This document shows positions 53,846 to 62,529 of a stretch of DNA of 64,000 bases, in pieces. Both the position numbers and the translations under genes were made by a program. Under the pieces are notes generated by a model that saw only the letters and a program-made list of their open reading frames with translations, was not told where the DNA came from and searched no databases. Location: the NCBI GenBank assembly GCA_934256595.1, contig CAKQOW010000005.1, positions 6,131 to 70,130 on the forward strand, given 5' to 3'. The DNA is from an uncultured Clostridia bacterium (GTDB lineage Bacteria > Bacillota > Clostridia > Peptostreptococcales > Anaerovoracaceae). Position 1 is the stretch's first letter. The number at the start of each line of letters is the position of its first letter.

Positions 53846-53857
53846 AAGCCTCTTTGT

Positions 53858-55336
53858 TTACAGCACTATGCATATAAAGAAATCTCTGCCCTCGTCTGAT
53901 ATCTTCTGGAGAGAGTTCTGTATCTTCACCCTGATATTCTCAGGTACATTTGACAGTTTGTTTTCCATCTGCTCTGTCACCATCTCCTGCAGAGACTTGC
54001 CGAATATATTGGTATCCCATATCTTTGACGGATCTGTTTCAAATTCTGTAAGCAGATATTTTATAAGGTCCTCAGACTGAGCCTCGCTTCCCACCACAGG
54101 CGCAACCTCGGTTGTTATGTCAGTCCGTATAATATGCAGACTCGGCGCCTTTGCCGTCATTCGTATTCCGAACTTGCTTCCCTGCCTGAAAATCTCAGGC
54201 TCCTGCAGCACCATTTCAGACAGCTTAGGCTGGACAATTCCGTAGCCCTTTTCCTCTACCTGCTTCATCGCATCTTCAAGCTTGTCATAGGCTCGTTTTG
54301 ATGCCGCAAATTCTTTGAGCAGAGCAAAAAATCTGGCATCATCGGGCACCTCTTCACCCAGCAGTTCCTCCACAACCCTGTAAAAAAGCCCCGGCTCAAG
54401 CTCAAGATTAACCTCTGCGGCGCCTGTTCCGAGATCCATGCTGGCAATGGACACTCCTGTCACAATCTCACCGTCTGCAAGCGCAGGAAGCCCCGCCTCT
54501 ATATCGTCTACAATTTCAAAGCTCTCCGCCCATTTTTTAATATTATCTATCACTGCGGCTTTTATCCAGTGATCTATATCCACGCCGTCCATGAAGCCCG
54601 GCATATTAAAACCTATCTGCGATACAGGGAACTGATAAAGAGCGCTCTGCAGTATTCCGTCAAGATCCGCCCTGCTCATTTTCATGCAGTCTACGGCCAT
54701 AACGGGAATTTTGTGTTTTTCCTTTAAAGTCTTTACAAGGTCTGCGGTAAACTTGCTTTCAGGCTCTACGGAATTTACAATTACCACAAAGGGTTTGCCA
54801 AGCTCTTTCAGCTCCTGTATGGTTCTGTCCTCAGCCTCTATGTACGCCTCTCTCCTGAGGTCGCCTATGGTTCCGTCTGTTGTAACAGCTATTCCTATTG
54901 TTGAATGATCGGTTATTACCTTGCGTGTTCCTGTTTCGGCAGCCTCAGCAAAGGTCATTTCCTCATCGCTCCATGGAGTTCTGACCATTCTGGCCCTGCC
55001 CTCCTCCTCGTGACCCATGGCGCCGGGAACAAGATATCCCACGCAGTCCACCATTCTCACCTTGAAGCTTACATTGTGGGGAAGTGTCAGAGTAACCGCT
55101 TCTGCCGGCACAAATTTAGGCTCTGTGGTTGTTATGGTTTTGCCGCTTCCGCTCTGAGGCAGCTCGTCAAGCACTCTCTGCCTGACATAAAGATTATCTA
55201 CATTAGGAAGCACCATAAGATCCATAAATCTTTTGATAAAGGTTGACTTGCCTGTTCTGACGGGGCCTACCACCCCTGCATATATGCAGCCCTGTGTTCT
55301 TTCCGCTATATTCCCGTATATATCTGAATTATTCAA
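53858..55336 (-). CDS. spoIVA: Stage IV sporulation protein A (spore coat ATPase)
   Basis: 492 residues, an AAA-like ATPase that polymerises on the forespore surface to build the coat base. It starts at TTG 55336 (MNNSDIYGNIAERTQG) with a perfect GGAGGT 7 bases upstream. Walker A GPVRTGKST (about 23-31), VGPVRTG, DCVGYLVPGAMG, and the family ending FFICIVL. Sigma-E controlled in Bacillus. The ribosome binding site is inside a hairpin (see 55344). Confidence 0.96.
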   Translation of the reverse strand: MNNSDIYGNIAERTQGCIYAGVVGPVRTGKSTFIKRFMDLMVLPNVDNLYVRQRVLDELPQSGSGKTITTTEPKFVPAEAVTLTLPHNVSFKVRMVDCVGYLVPGAMGHEEEGRARMVRTPWSDEEMTFAEAAETGTRKVITDHSTIGIAVTTDGTIGDLRREAYIEAEDRTIQELKELGKPFVVIVNSVEPESKFTADLVKTLKEKHKIPVMAVDCMKMSRADLDGILQSALYQFPVSQIGFNMPGFMDGVDIDHWIKAAVIDNIKKWAESFEIVDDIEAGLPALADGEIVTGVSIASMDLGTGAAEVNLELEPGLFYRVVEELLGEEVPDDARFFALLKEFAASKRAYDKLEDAMKQVEEKGYGIVQPKLSEMVLQEPEIFRQGSKFGIRMTAKAPSLHIIRTDITTEVAPVVGSEAQSEDLIKYLLTEFETDPSKIWDTNIFGKSLQEMVTEQMENKLSNVPENIRVKIQNSLQKISDEGRDFFICIVL

Positions 55337-55343
55337 AATAAAG

Positions 55344-55386
55344 ACCTCCCCTTAATATACTTGCTACAAGTATATTAAAGAGAGGT
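55344..55386 (-). promoter_or_regulatory. Shine-Dalgarno-sequestering hairpin before spoIVA
   Basis: The minus strand forms a 20-bp stem (55367-55386 with 55344-55363) around a three-base loop UAG; the inner 12 bp TTTAATATACTTG/CAAGTATATTAA are perfect and the rest pairs with two G-U wobbles. The 3' arm is GGGGAGGT, the spoIVA ribosome binding site. A transcript starting upstream would hide it; one starting in the loop would not. Confidence 0.8.
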
Positions 55387-55402
55387 GATTAATATTCTGA
55401 TA

Positions 55403-55816
55403 TTATTTAATCATTTCCGTAAATTTATCATAAACTTCCGGAAATCTTTTTTTGAGATTAACCGGCAGTCCGTCAAACAGGAAACAGTGGCTCGTATAAC
55501 CTGTTGCCGAAAGTTCTCCTGTTCCTTTTATATACACCTGATAATCATATGTCAGTCTGATACCGTTGAATTTCTTGATTTTAATGTCGATTTCAAGCTC
55601 ATCACCGTATTTAAGCGAAGAATGATATCTGGCGTATACGTCTACCACCGGAATGATTATTCCCATGCGTTCGATCGCATCATAGGGAATACCTCCCTGC
55701 TCCATCATATCAAGTCTTGCTTCTTCAAACATACGAATATAGTTGGTGTGATGAACTATTGCCATCTGGTCTGTTTCATAATAGTTGACCCTGCGGCTGT
55801 ATCTTTTAAACTGCAT
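55403..55816 (-). CDS. YbgC/FadM-like acyl-CoA thioesterase
   Basis: 137 residues, hotdog fold, with YYETDQMAIVHHTNY (the YxxTDxMGVVHHxNY signature). It hydrolyses short or medium acyl-CoA. It follows the acyl-CoA synthetase by 9 bases, so the pair can cycle acyl groups onto and off CoA. Confidence 0.9.
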   Translation of the reverse strand: MQFKRYSRRVNYYETDQMAIVHHTNYIRMFEEARLDMMEQGGIPYDAIERMGIIIPVVDVYARYHSSLKYGDELEIDIKIKKFNGIRLTYDYQVYIKGTGELSATGYTSHCFLFDGLPVNLKKRFPEVYDKFTEMIK

Positions 55817-55825
55817 CTTCCCCTC

Positions 55826-57688
55826 CTAGTCCACATCTGCAATAGCCAGCTTGAGCATACCAAGCTCCAGATCATTTATTGCCATTTCCTTTACAAGATA
55901 ATGCTGCAGCTTGCCTGTTGCCGTCATCGGCAGCTCCTTCACAAATTTATAGTATCTCGGTCTCTTGAAGGTCGAAAGCATCGGTGAATGTACGCAGAAT
56001 TTAGCGATTTCGCCTACAGTAAGACTGTCGTCTTCCGGCACTATATATGCAACCACTGCTTCGCCTCTGAGGCTGTCAGGCACGCCTGCAACTGCAGACT
56101 GGTGAACTTTCGGATGTTCATTGAGCACTTCCTCAATTATCGGCGGATAGATATTCTCGCCTCCTGAAATGATCATATCATCCTTACGTCCTGCTATTGT
56201 AATGTACTGGTTTTTGTCCCATGTTCCAAGATCGCCTGTGTAAAGCCAGCCTTTGTAGAATTTGTTTTTCTCTTCTTCTTCATTTTTGAAGTAGCTGTAG
56301 GAGGATTTAGGAGTACGGATTATAACTTCGCCAACTTCAACTCCGTCCTTCGCCGCAAGCTCATCAGGCTCGCTTTTGCCGTCCTCTCTGACTTTAACAA
56401 TTCTTACCTCGTCATCTGTGCAGGAGCTTCCCGCAGTTCCCGACATTTCAGGCAGGTCATACGGTCTTAAGAAAGTGTTCCAGAAGGACTCTGTAGTGCC
56501 GTAGCCGTTGAATATATTAGGCGTCAGGGTTTCCTGCACTTTGATGCAGTCGGCTCTTTCAAACGGCGCGCCCATTGTAACTATACCTCTTATTGAGGAC
56601 AGGTCAGCCTGAAATCTCCCCTGAGTTCTTACAAGCATCTTTATTACAGACGGCACCCCTATAAGGAAGGTAATACCGTATTTTTCCGCATATTTAAGGC
56701 TCAGCTGCGGCTGGAAGTTTCTCAGGATAACCACTCTGCCGCCGGCATAAAATGTCGGTGACGGCCCGCCTGAATGTATGCCGCCTCTGTGAAACCACGG
56801 AGTCATATTCATTGTGGTGTCCGTAGTATTCATAGGAAAATGCATCATTACATCGTGACAGGTCAGAACCTCATTGGCATTGTTTACGGGCACGCCCTTA
56901 GGTCTGCCTGTAGTTCCCGAGGTATAAAGCCTCATAACCTCATCATATATATACGGTCTGAAGTCTGTTTCAGGCTCTGCATCGGAGCTTCCTGCAATAT
57001 AGTCTTCATATCTGATATGACCCTGCGGAAGCTCTCCCTCGCCTGCCATTATGATAACGTCAGGTCTGTGGGAGGATATCTCAAGAGCCTTCACTGCATT
57101 GTCCTTCATCTCCGAATCATATATATATACCTTAGGGCTGCTGGTTTCTATACATACCGCCGACTCTCCCGGTGAGAAATTAGGATTTGCCGGACTTGTA
57201 ACTGCGCCTATCTTCTGCGGCGCAAGATAAGAGAATACAAACTCTCTGCTGTTCGGAAGCTGATAAAGCACAACATCCCCCTGCTGCACACCGCCTGCAA
57301 GGAGTGCGTTTGAAAGCCTGTTGACGTCTGCATTGAGCTCGTCATAGGTCCATGTGGTTTCATCAACCGGATCCACCATAGCCTCCTTGTTTCCGTATTT
57401 TCTCACAACGCGCATAAAACCTTTTATGTATGTGAAATCCTCTTCAAACACCTCTCTGAACATATCCTTTGCCCCGGATGCCTCATAGCCCAGCAGCTCG
57501 TCTATCGACACATTAAGCGCCTTTGCCATTTTAAGTGCATACGATACCGTAGGCTCTGCCTGTCCGTAGCAGTATTTTTTTATCATATTGTAGGTTATGC
57601 CTGTTTCATTGGCAAGAACAGTCATATTTATTCCTGCATTTTCTATAGCTTTTTTAAGATTATCTGCAAAAGTCATTTCTTTGTTCAT
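55826..57688 (-). CDS. XRE-domain/acyl-CoA synthetase fusion
   Basis: 620 residues. The N-terminal about 65 residues are an HTH_3 domain (ITYNMIKKYCYGQAEPTVSYALKMAKALN), then an AMP-forming ligase: LYTSGTTGRPKGV, YGTTESFW and WLYTGDLGTWDK, plus YITIAGRKDDMIISGG. It activates a fatty or aromatic acid to acyl-CoA. It begins at ATG 57688 with AGGAGAGG. The HTH could let substrate binding regulate DNA. It heads a unit with the thioesterase and perhaps spoIVA. Confidence 0.9.
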   Translation of the reverse strand: MNKEMTFADNLKKAIENAGINMTVLANETGITYNMIKKYCYGQAEPTVSYALKMAKALNVSIDELLGYEASGAKDMFREVFEEDFTYIKGFMRVVRKYGNKEAMVDPVDETTWTYDELNADVNRLSNALLAGGVQQGDVVLYQLPNSREFVFSYLAPQKIGAVTSPANPNFSPGESAVCIETSSPKVYIYDSEMKDNAVKALEISSHRPDVIIMAGEGELPQGHIRYEDYIAGSSDAEPETDFRPYIYDEVMRLYTSGTTGRPKGVPVNNANEVLTCHDVMMHFPMNTTDTTMNMTPWFHRGGIHSGGPSPTFYAGGRVVILRNFQPQLSLKYAEKYGITFLIGVPSVIKMLVRTQGRFQADLSSIRGIVTMGAPFERADCIKVQETLTPNIFNGYGTTESFWNTFLRPYDLPEMSGTAGSSCTDDEVRIVKVREDGKSEPDELAAKDGVEVGEVIIRTPKSSYSYFKNEEEEKNKFYKGWLYTGDLGTWDKNQYITIAGRKDDMIISGGENIYPPIIEEVLNEHPKVHQSAVAGVPDSLRGEAVVAYIVPEDDSLTVGEIAKFCVHSPMLSTFKRPRYYKFVKELPMTATGKLQHYLVKEMAINDLELGMLKLAIADVD

Positions 57689-57725
57689 AAAAACCTCTCC
57701 TTTTGAACTTTAATTCATAGCATAT

Positions 57726-57754
57726 AGTATATATCTATATATTTTATTATTCAA
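57726..57754 (-). promoter_or_regulatory. Promoter of the acyl-CoA synthetase gene
   Basis: Minus-strand TTGAAT (57749-57754), 17-base spacer, TATACT (57726-57731), about 40 bases before the start codon. Confidence 0.7.
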
Positions 57755-57782
57755 GGCAATTATAATTCAGTTACTCGCACGT

Positions 57783-57811
57783 AAAAAACACAGCACCTGT
57801 ATGATACTGCG
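57783..57811 (-). terminator. Terminator of the GTPase-NYN gene
   Basis: Minus strand CGCAGTATC (57803-57811) pairs with GGTGCTGTG (57789-57797), 9 bp with three G-U pairs, loop ATACA, then TTTTTT. Confidence 0.8.
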
Positions 57812-57821
57812 TTTCGTACTA

Positions 57822-60404
57822 CTATTTGTCCTCCGCTTCTTTCAAAAGCTCCGCAAGAATATAGTTTTTGTCGCTGCCTGCCTTTCTGAGGGAGCTTCTT
57901 ATCTTTTCCTTTGCATTTTCGATATCCGCTTTAAGCTCAGCTGAGGTAATTCGCTTTGCCCCCGAACCGAATATCATAAGCTGCTCCATATAATCCGAAG
58001 TTGCAACCGTAACATCGGCTTTTTTGCCCAGCTCATACGCCAGCTTTTCAATATAGCTGTCTGCAGTCTGGTTTTCTCTGGTATATACCACACTGATACC
58101 GTTTATCTCCTCCGCAGTACCGTTATTGCCCTTAACCTTATAGCCGTCAAACACAACTATAATTTCGGCGTCTGTACTGCTGCCGTAGTCTGATATAATG
58201 TCAAGCAGTCTTTCTCTTGCAAACCCTATATTCTCAGAGTCTATATTCTCCCATGAAAAAATCATATTGTAGCCGTCAATCACCAGATATTTCTTCCGGT
58301 CAGAGTCATAGGGCTTCCCCGCCTTGTAGCCGGAGCTGTACTGCCTTTCCGATTTCCTTACGTACGGCTTTGATTTTTCTTTTTTCTTACCGTAGGTCTT
58401 TTCAAATATCGCTTTGAGCTCATCATCAAAGACTGCATTCCGGTCAGCGGTTTTTATACTTCTTCCCGAATCTGCCACTGCAGGTTTTTCCAGCACGCTT
58501 TTGAGATGCATATACTGCTCTACCTCATTCCACGGCACATTGAAGCCTGCACCGTGCGAACAGAACACCGAGCCCGGCGGATTTTCCAGATCAGCCTCAG
58601 GGTTATATCCTGCCGCCGCTATAACCTCCTCCTGATTATGGCACACATCATAGCCGGAGAAACTGCAGTAAAGCCTGCCTGTCCCTCTGGTGTACGAAAG
58701 AACCTCTGTATAATATCCGTTCATGGTTGAAACAGGCGCTCTGCCCCTGATTACAGTCATATCCCCTGTAATCTCAGGCTCATCAAAGGTTCCCGCCATT
58801 CTCTGAATATCCGAAATGGCTCTGCCTGTCATTTCCTGCGGTATTTCAAGGCTGTAGCTGTAAAACGGCTCCAGCACAATGCATTTGTTTCGCATAAGTC
58901 CCTGCCTTACGGCTCTGTAGGTGGACTGTCTGAAATCTCCGCCCTCCGTATGCTTCTCATGAGCGCGCCCTGCCGCGAGAGTGATTTTGATGTCCGTTAT
59001 TTCTGCCCCTATCAGAACTCCTCTGTGCTTTTTCTCACAAAGATGTGTAAGTATAAGGCGCTGCCAGTTTCTGTCCAGCAGATCCTCGCTGACATCTGTA
59101 TCAAATACAACGCCGCTGCCTCTTTCGAGAGGCTCCAGTACAAGATGGACCTCAGAATAATGTCTCAAAGGCTCATAATGTCCCACACCTTCTGAAACCT
59201 GCTGCACTGTCTCCATATATACAACATTGCCATCTCCGAATTCAATATCAATTCCAAATCTTTCGGCCACAAGGCTTTTGAGTATTTCCGTCTGCACTCT
59301 GCCCATAAGCTTGACACAGATTTCACCCAGCTCTCTGTTTAATTCTATATGAAGCTGCGGATCCTCCTCCGCAAGCTGCGAAAGCTTTACAAATGCATCG
59401 TGAACATCAAAGCCCTCCGGCAGTATCACACTGTAAGAAAGTACAGGACTCATAACAGGAGAATAAAACTCTTTTTCGCCGCCCAGTCCCTGTCCGCAGT
59501 AAGTGCCGCTAAGACCTGTCACTGCGCATACGGTACCTGCGGGAGCCTCCTGTATTTCCGTAAACTTTGCCCCCTGATATATTCTTATCTGCTGTACTTT
59601 TTCGTTACATTCAGGGATAAGCTGTCTGGCCCTGATACTGCCCCCTGTTATTTTCATATGGGTCAGCCGGTTGCCCTGCCCGTCTCTTGATATCTTGTAG
59701 ACTCTGGCTCCGAATTCCTCATTGTACTCAGGTGAAACCATATATCTGTCAAGACCGTCAAGGAACTGCTCTGTACCCTCCATTTTGAGAGCTGAGCCGA
59801 AATATACAGGAAAGAGCTTTCTGTTTTTTATCATTTCAGCAAGCCGCTCGTCTGTAATTGTGTCCGTTTCAAGATATTCCTCCATAGCCTGCTCATCAGC
59901 TACGGCTATATCTTCATAATATGAAGCCTCCGGCGGCAGACATCTCTCATCAAGCTTTGCTCTTATCATATCCATGAGCTTCTGTCTGTCAGCCCCGGGC
60001 TGATCCATCTTATTTACAAATATGAATACCGGTATCTCATATTCAGCCAGCAACCCCCACAAGGTATTGACATAGCCTGTAACACCGTCTGCCGCTGAAA
60101 TAAGGAGCACCGCATAATCAAGCACCTGCAGCGTTCTTTCCATTTCCGCAGAAAAATCCATATGTCCCGGAGTATCAAGCAGGGTTATGCTTCTTCCTCC
60201 AAGCTCAAATAATGCCTGTTTTGAAAATATGGTAATGCCCCGCTGTTTTTCAAGGCTGTGAGTATCCAGAAACGCGTTCTGGTGGTCAACACGCCCTATC
60301 TGTCGTATACTGCCTGCGCTATAAAGCACGGCCTCTGACAAGGTCGTTTTGCCTGCATCAACGGGCGCTGTTATTCCTATTGTTATCCTGTCTGTCTTTA
60401 ACAT
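57822..60404 (-). CDS. TetM-like ribosome GTPase fused to a YacP/Rae1 NYN nuclease
   Basis: 860 residues. Residues 1 to about 640 are an EF-G/TetM-type GTPase: APVDAGKT (13-20), RGITIFSK, DTPGHMDF, NKMDQPG, and domains III-V, as in tetracycline ribosome protection proteins. Residues about 705-860 are a YacP/Rae1 domain: YLVIDGYNMIFSW, IIVVFDGYK, YTRENQTADSYIEKLA and VATSDYMEQ, with the NYN catalytic acids in place. In Bacillus, Rae1 cuts mRNA in the ribosomal A site. One chain thus joins A-site binding and A-site cleavage. The start overlaps the end of miaB by 7 bases, so the genes are coupled. Confidence 0.93.
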   Translation of the reverse strand: MLKTDRITIGITAPVDAGKTTLSEAVLYSAGSIRQIGRVDHQNAFLDTHSLEKQRGITIFSKQALFELGGRSITLLDTPGHMDFSAEMERTLQVLDYAVLLISAADGVTGYVNTLWGLLAEYEIPVFIFVNKMDQPGADRQKLMDMIRAKLDERCLPPEASYYEDIAVADEQAMEEYLETDTITDERLAEMIKNRKLFPVYFGSALKMEGTEQFLDGLDRYMVSPEYNEEFGARVYKISRDGQGNRLTHMKITGGSIRARQLIPECNEKVQQIRIYQGAKFTEIQEAPAGTVCAVTGLSGTYCGQGLGGEKEFYSPVMSPVLSYSVILPEGFDVHDAFVKLSQLAEEDPQLHIELNRELGEICVKLMGRVQTEILKSLVAERFGIDIEFGDGNVVYMETVQQVSEGVGHYEPLRHYSEVHLVLEPLERGSGVVFDTDVSEDLLDRNWQRLILTHLCEKKHRGVLIGAEITDIKITLAAGRAHEKHTEGGDFRQSTYRAVRQGLMRNKCIVLEPFYSYSLEIPQEMTGRAISDIQRMAGTFDEPEITGDMTVIRGRAPVSTMNGYYTEVLSYTRGTGRLYCSFSGYDVCHNQEEVIAAAGYNPEADLENPPGSVFCSHGAGFNVPWNEVEQYMHLKSVLEKPAVADSGRSIKTADRNAVFDDELKAIFEKTYGKKKEKSKPYVRKSERQYSSGYKAGKPYDSDRKKYLVIDGYNMIFSWENIDSENIGFARERLLDIISDYGSSTDAEIIVVFDGYKVKGNNGTAEEINGISVVYTRENQTADSYIEKLAYELGKKADVTVATSDYMEQLMIFGSGAKRITSAELKADIENAKEKIRSSLRKAGSDKNYILAELLKEAEDK

Positions 60405-61708
60405 AATTCTCCCACAAGACTGAATGTATTTGACTCTGTTATTCTAACCGGCACTGTTTTTCCTGTCAGATCCTCTGATGCTTTAAAATTCACCAGCTTG
60501 AAGCCGTCTGTTCTGCCGGAGTATGTCATTATATCGTTTTTGCTGGTTCCCTCAACAAGTACCTGCTGAACGGTTCCGACGTATTCCGAATTTTTTTCTG
60601 CGGAAATTCTGTTGATAGTATCTACAAGTCTGTTAAATCTTTCGTGCTTGATATCCTCCGGAATCTGATCCTCGAATTTCTCCGCAGGCGTTCCCTTTCT
60701 TATTGAATAAAGGAAAGTAAATGCCGAGTCGTATCTCACCTGCTCTGCCAGATCAAGGGTTTCAAGGAAATCCTCCTCGGTTTCTCCCGGAAAGCCCACA
60801 ATTATATCCGTCGAAATCGTTATATCCGGCACTGCCGTTCTGAGTCTTTCCACAAGTCTCAGATAATCCTCTTTGGTATATCTTCTGTTCATTCGTTTTA
60901 AAATGCTGCTGCTGCCTGACTGTACCGGCAGATGAATGTTTCTGCACAGCTTGTCGCAGTCTTTGTAGGCCTGTATCAGACGGTCTGAAAGGTCTTTAGG
61001 GTGAGAGGTCATAAATCTTATTCTCTCAAGACCCTCTATGTCATTGAGCATATATATGAGAGCTGCAAAATCAGTATCCTCATCACCTTTGTAGGAATTT
61101 ACATTCTGCCCCAGCAGAGTTATCTCCTTAACTCCGTCGGCAACGAGAGTTCTGACCTCATTTACTATGTCAAGCGGTTTGCGGCTTCTCTCCCTGCCTC
61201 TCGTATACGGGACTATACAGTATGTGCAGAAGTTGTTGCAGCCGTACATAATGTTGACAAATGCCTTGTGCCTGTAAAGGCGCTTTGCAGGCAGTCCCTC
61301 TACTATTTCTCCGCCGTCCTCCCAGATGTCCATAATCTTCTGCTTCTCATTCATTACATTTTCGAGAAGCTGCGGGAACATATGTATGTTGTGCGTTCCG
61401 AATATTATATCCACCCACGGATATTTCATCTTGAGCGTATCTATAACGTGCTGCTGCTGCATCATACAGCCGCATACTCCAACCACAAATTCCGGGTTCT
61501 CAGTTTTTTTCTTTTTGAGCTGTCCCAGCGTGCCGAAAAATCTCTTGTCTGCGTTTTCTCTGACACTGCATGTATTTATGATTACTATGTCTGCTTCTTT
61601 TTTATCTAAAACCGGCTCCATACCCTGCTGCGCAAGCATTCCGGCTATTGTTTCCGAATCGTGTTCGTTCATCTGACACCCAAAGGTTATAATATGGTAT
61701 TTTTTCAT
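60398..61708 (-). CDS. miaB: tRNA-2-methylthio-N6-dimethylallyladenosine synthase
   Basis: 436 residues, MTTase radical SAM enzyme that adds the methylthio group to i6A37 of tRNA. N-terminal UPF0004 domain with its three cluster Cys (GCQMNEHD, NTCSVRENA, GVCGCMMQ), the radical SAM motif CNNFCTYC in the middle, and a C-terminal TRAM domain. Start ATG 61708. It is transcribed with the GTPase-NYN gene. Confidence 0.97.
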   Translation of the reverse strand: MKKYHIITFGCQMNEHDSETIAGMLAQQGMEPVLDKKEADIVIINTCSVRENADKRFFGTLGQLKKKKTENPEFVVGVCGCMMQQQHVIDTLKMKYPWVDIIFGTHNIHMFPQLLENVMNEKQKIMDIWEDGGEIVEGLPAKRLYRHKAFVNIMYGCNNFCTYCIVPYTRGRERSRKPLDIVNEVRTLVADGVKEITLLGQNVNSYKGDEDTDFAALIYMLNDIEGLERIRFMTSHPKDLSDRLIQAYKDCDKLCRNIHLPVQSGSSSILKRMNRRYTKEDYLRLVERLRTAVPDITISTDIIVGFPGETEEDFLETLDLAEQVRYDSAFTFLYSIRKGTPAEKFEDQIPEDIKHERFNRLVDTINRISAEKNSEYVGTVQQVLVEGTSKNDIMTYSGRTDGFKLVNFKASEDLTGKTVPVRITESNTFSLVGELC

Positions 61709-61878
61709 CTGTGTCCTTCCTCTTAATTTTAATCAACATTATAAGTATACCTTAATTCATTGTATATTACAAACAAAGCCGCTGAAATATTTTTTAAAAA
61801 CTGTATCATTTGCTACATACATTGCCCGAAAAATATATTATAATATAACCATAAACAAGAAGCTTGGAGGTAAAAACA

Positions 61879-62391
61879 ATGTTAGATAAAAAAGTAGTAA
61901 AATTATTAAACGAACAGGTTGTTGCAGAGTTCTATTCAGCTTATCTGTATCTGGATTTTGCAAATTACTATATTGATGAAAGTCTTGACGGCTTTGGAAA
62001 CTGGTATACAATCCAGGCTCAGGAAGAAAGAGATCACGCTATGCTTTTCATCAAATATCTGCAGATGAACGACGAAAAGGTTGAACTTGATACAATAGCA
62101 AAGCCTGACAAGGTATTCACAGACAGAATTGATCCGCTCAAGGCAGGACTTGAACACGAAAGACTTGTAACAGGTCTTATCAACAATATCTATGATGCTG
62201 CATATCAGGTAAAGGATTTCAGAACAATGCAGTTCCTTGACTGGTTCATTAAAGAACAGATGGAAGAAGAGGACAATGCAACTACACTGATTTCAAAATA
62301 TGAAATGTTCGGCACAGATGCAAAGGGGCTGTATATGCTGGATCAGGAGCTTGGCCAGAGAATTTACTCAGCACCATCACTTGTACTATAA
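61879..62391 (+). CDS. ftnA: Ferritin
   Basis: 170-residue non-heme ferritin storing iron: ferroxidase ligands are visible in VVAEFYSAYLYLDFANYY, QAQEERDHAMLF and EQMEEEDNA. I chose ATG 61879 with GGAGG upstream; an earlier TTG in frame would place the ribosome binding site inside the gene. Monocistronic, followed by a terminator. AT-rich -10 region near 61843. Confidence 0.94.
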   Translation: MLDKKVVKLLNEQVVAEFYSAYLYLDFANYYIDESLDGFGNWYTIQAQEERDHAMLFIKYLQMNDEKVELDTIAKPDKVFTDRIDPLKAGLEHERLVTGLINNIYDAAYQVKDFRTMQFLDWFIKEQMEEEDNATTLISKYEMFGTDAKGLYMLDQELGQRIYSAPSLVL

Positions 62392-62397
62392 TAAATC

Positions 62398-62425
62398 AAC
62401 GGGTTCACAGGAACCCGTTTTCTTT
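62398..62425 (+). terminator. Terminator after ferritin
   Basis: AACGGGTTC pairs with GAACCCGTT around ACAG, then TTTCTTTT. Confidence 0.9.
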
Positions 62426-62441
62426 TAAAAAGTATCTATAC

Positions 62442-62463
62442 AAACACCTTAATCAAGGTGTTT
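62442..62463. terminator. Hairpin downstream of the Rpn pseudogene
   Basis: AAACACCTT pairs with AAGGTGTTT around AATC; there is no strong T-run on the minus strand, so its termination role is uncertain. Confidence 0.45.
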
Positions 62464-62529
62464 ACTCATTCAAGGCACTACAATACCAACTATGACATCA
62501 GGATAAATCAAACAATCCCAATAAGGTAC

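Noticed and set aside
57822..60404. Acquired tetracycline-resistance determinant
   Set aside because: It is coupled to miaB and carries an NYN domain; no mobile elements are near it. A housekeeping ribosome factor is more likely, and resistance cannot be inferred from sequence.
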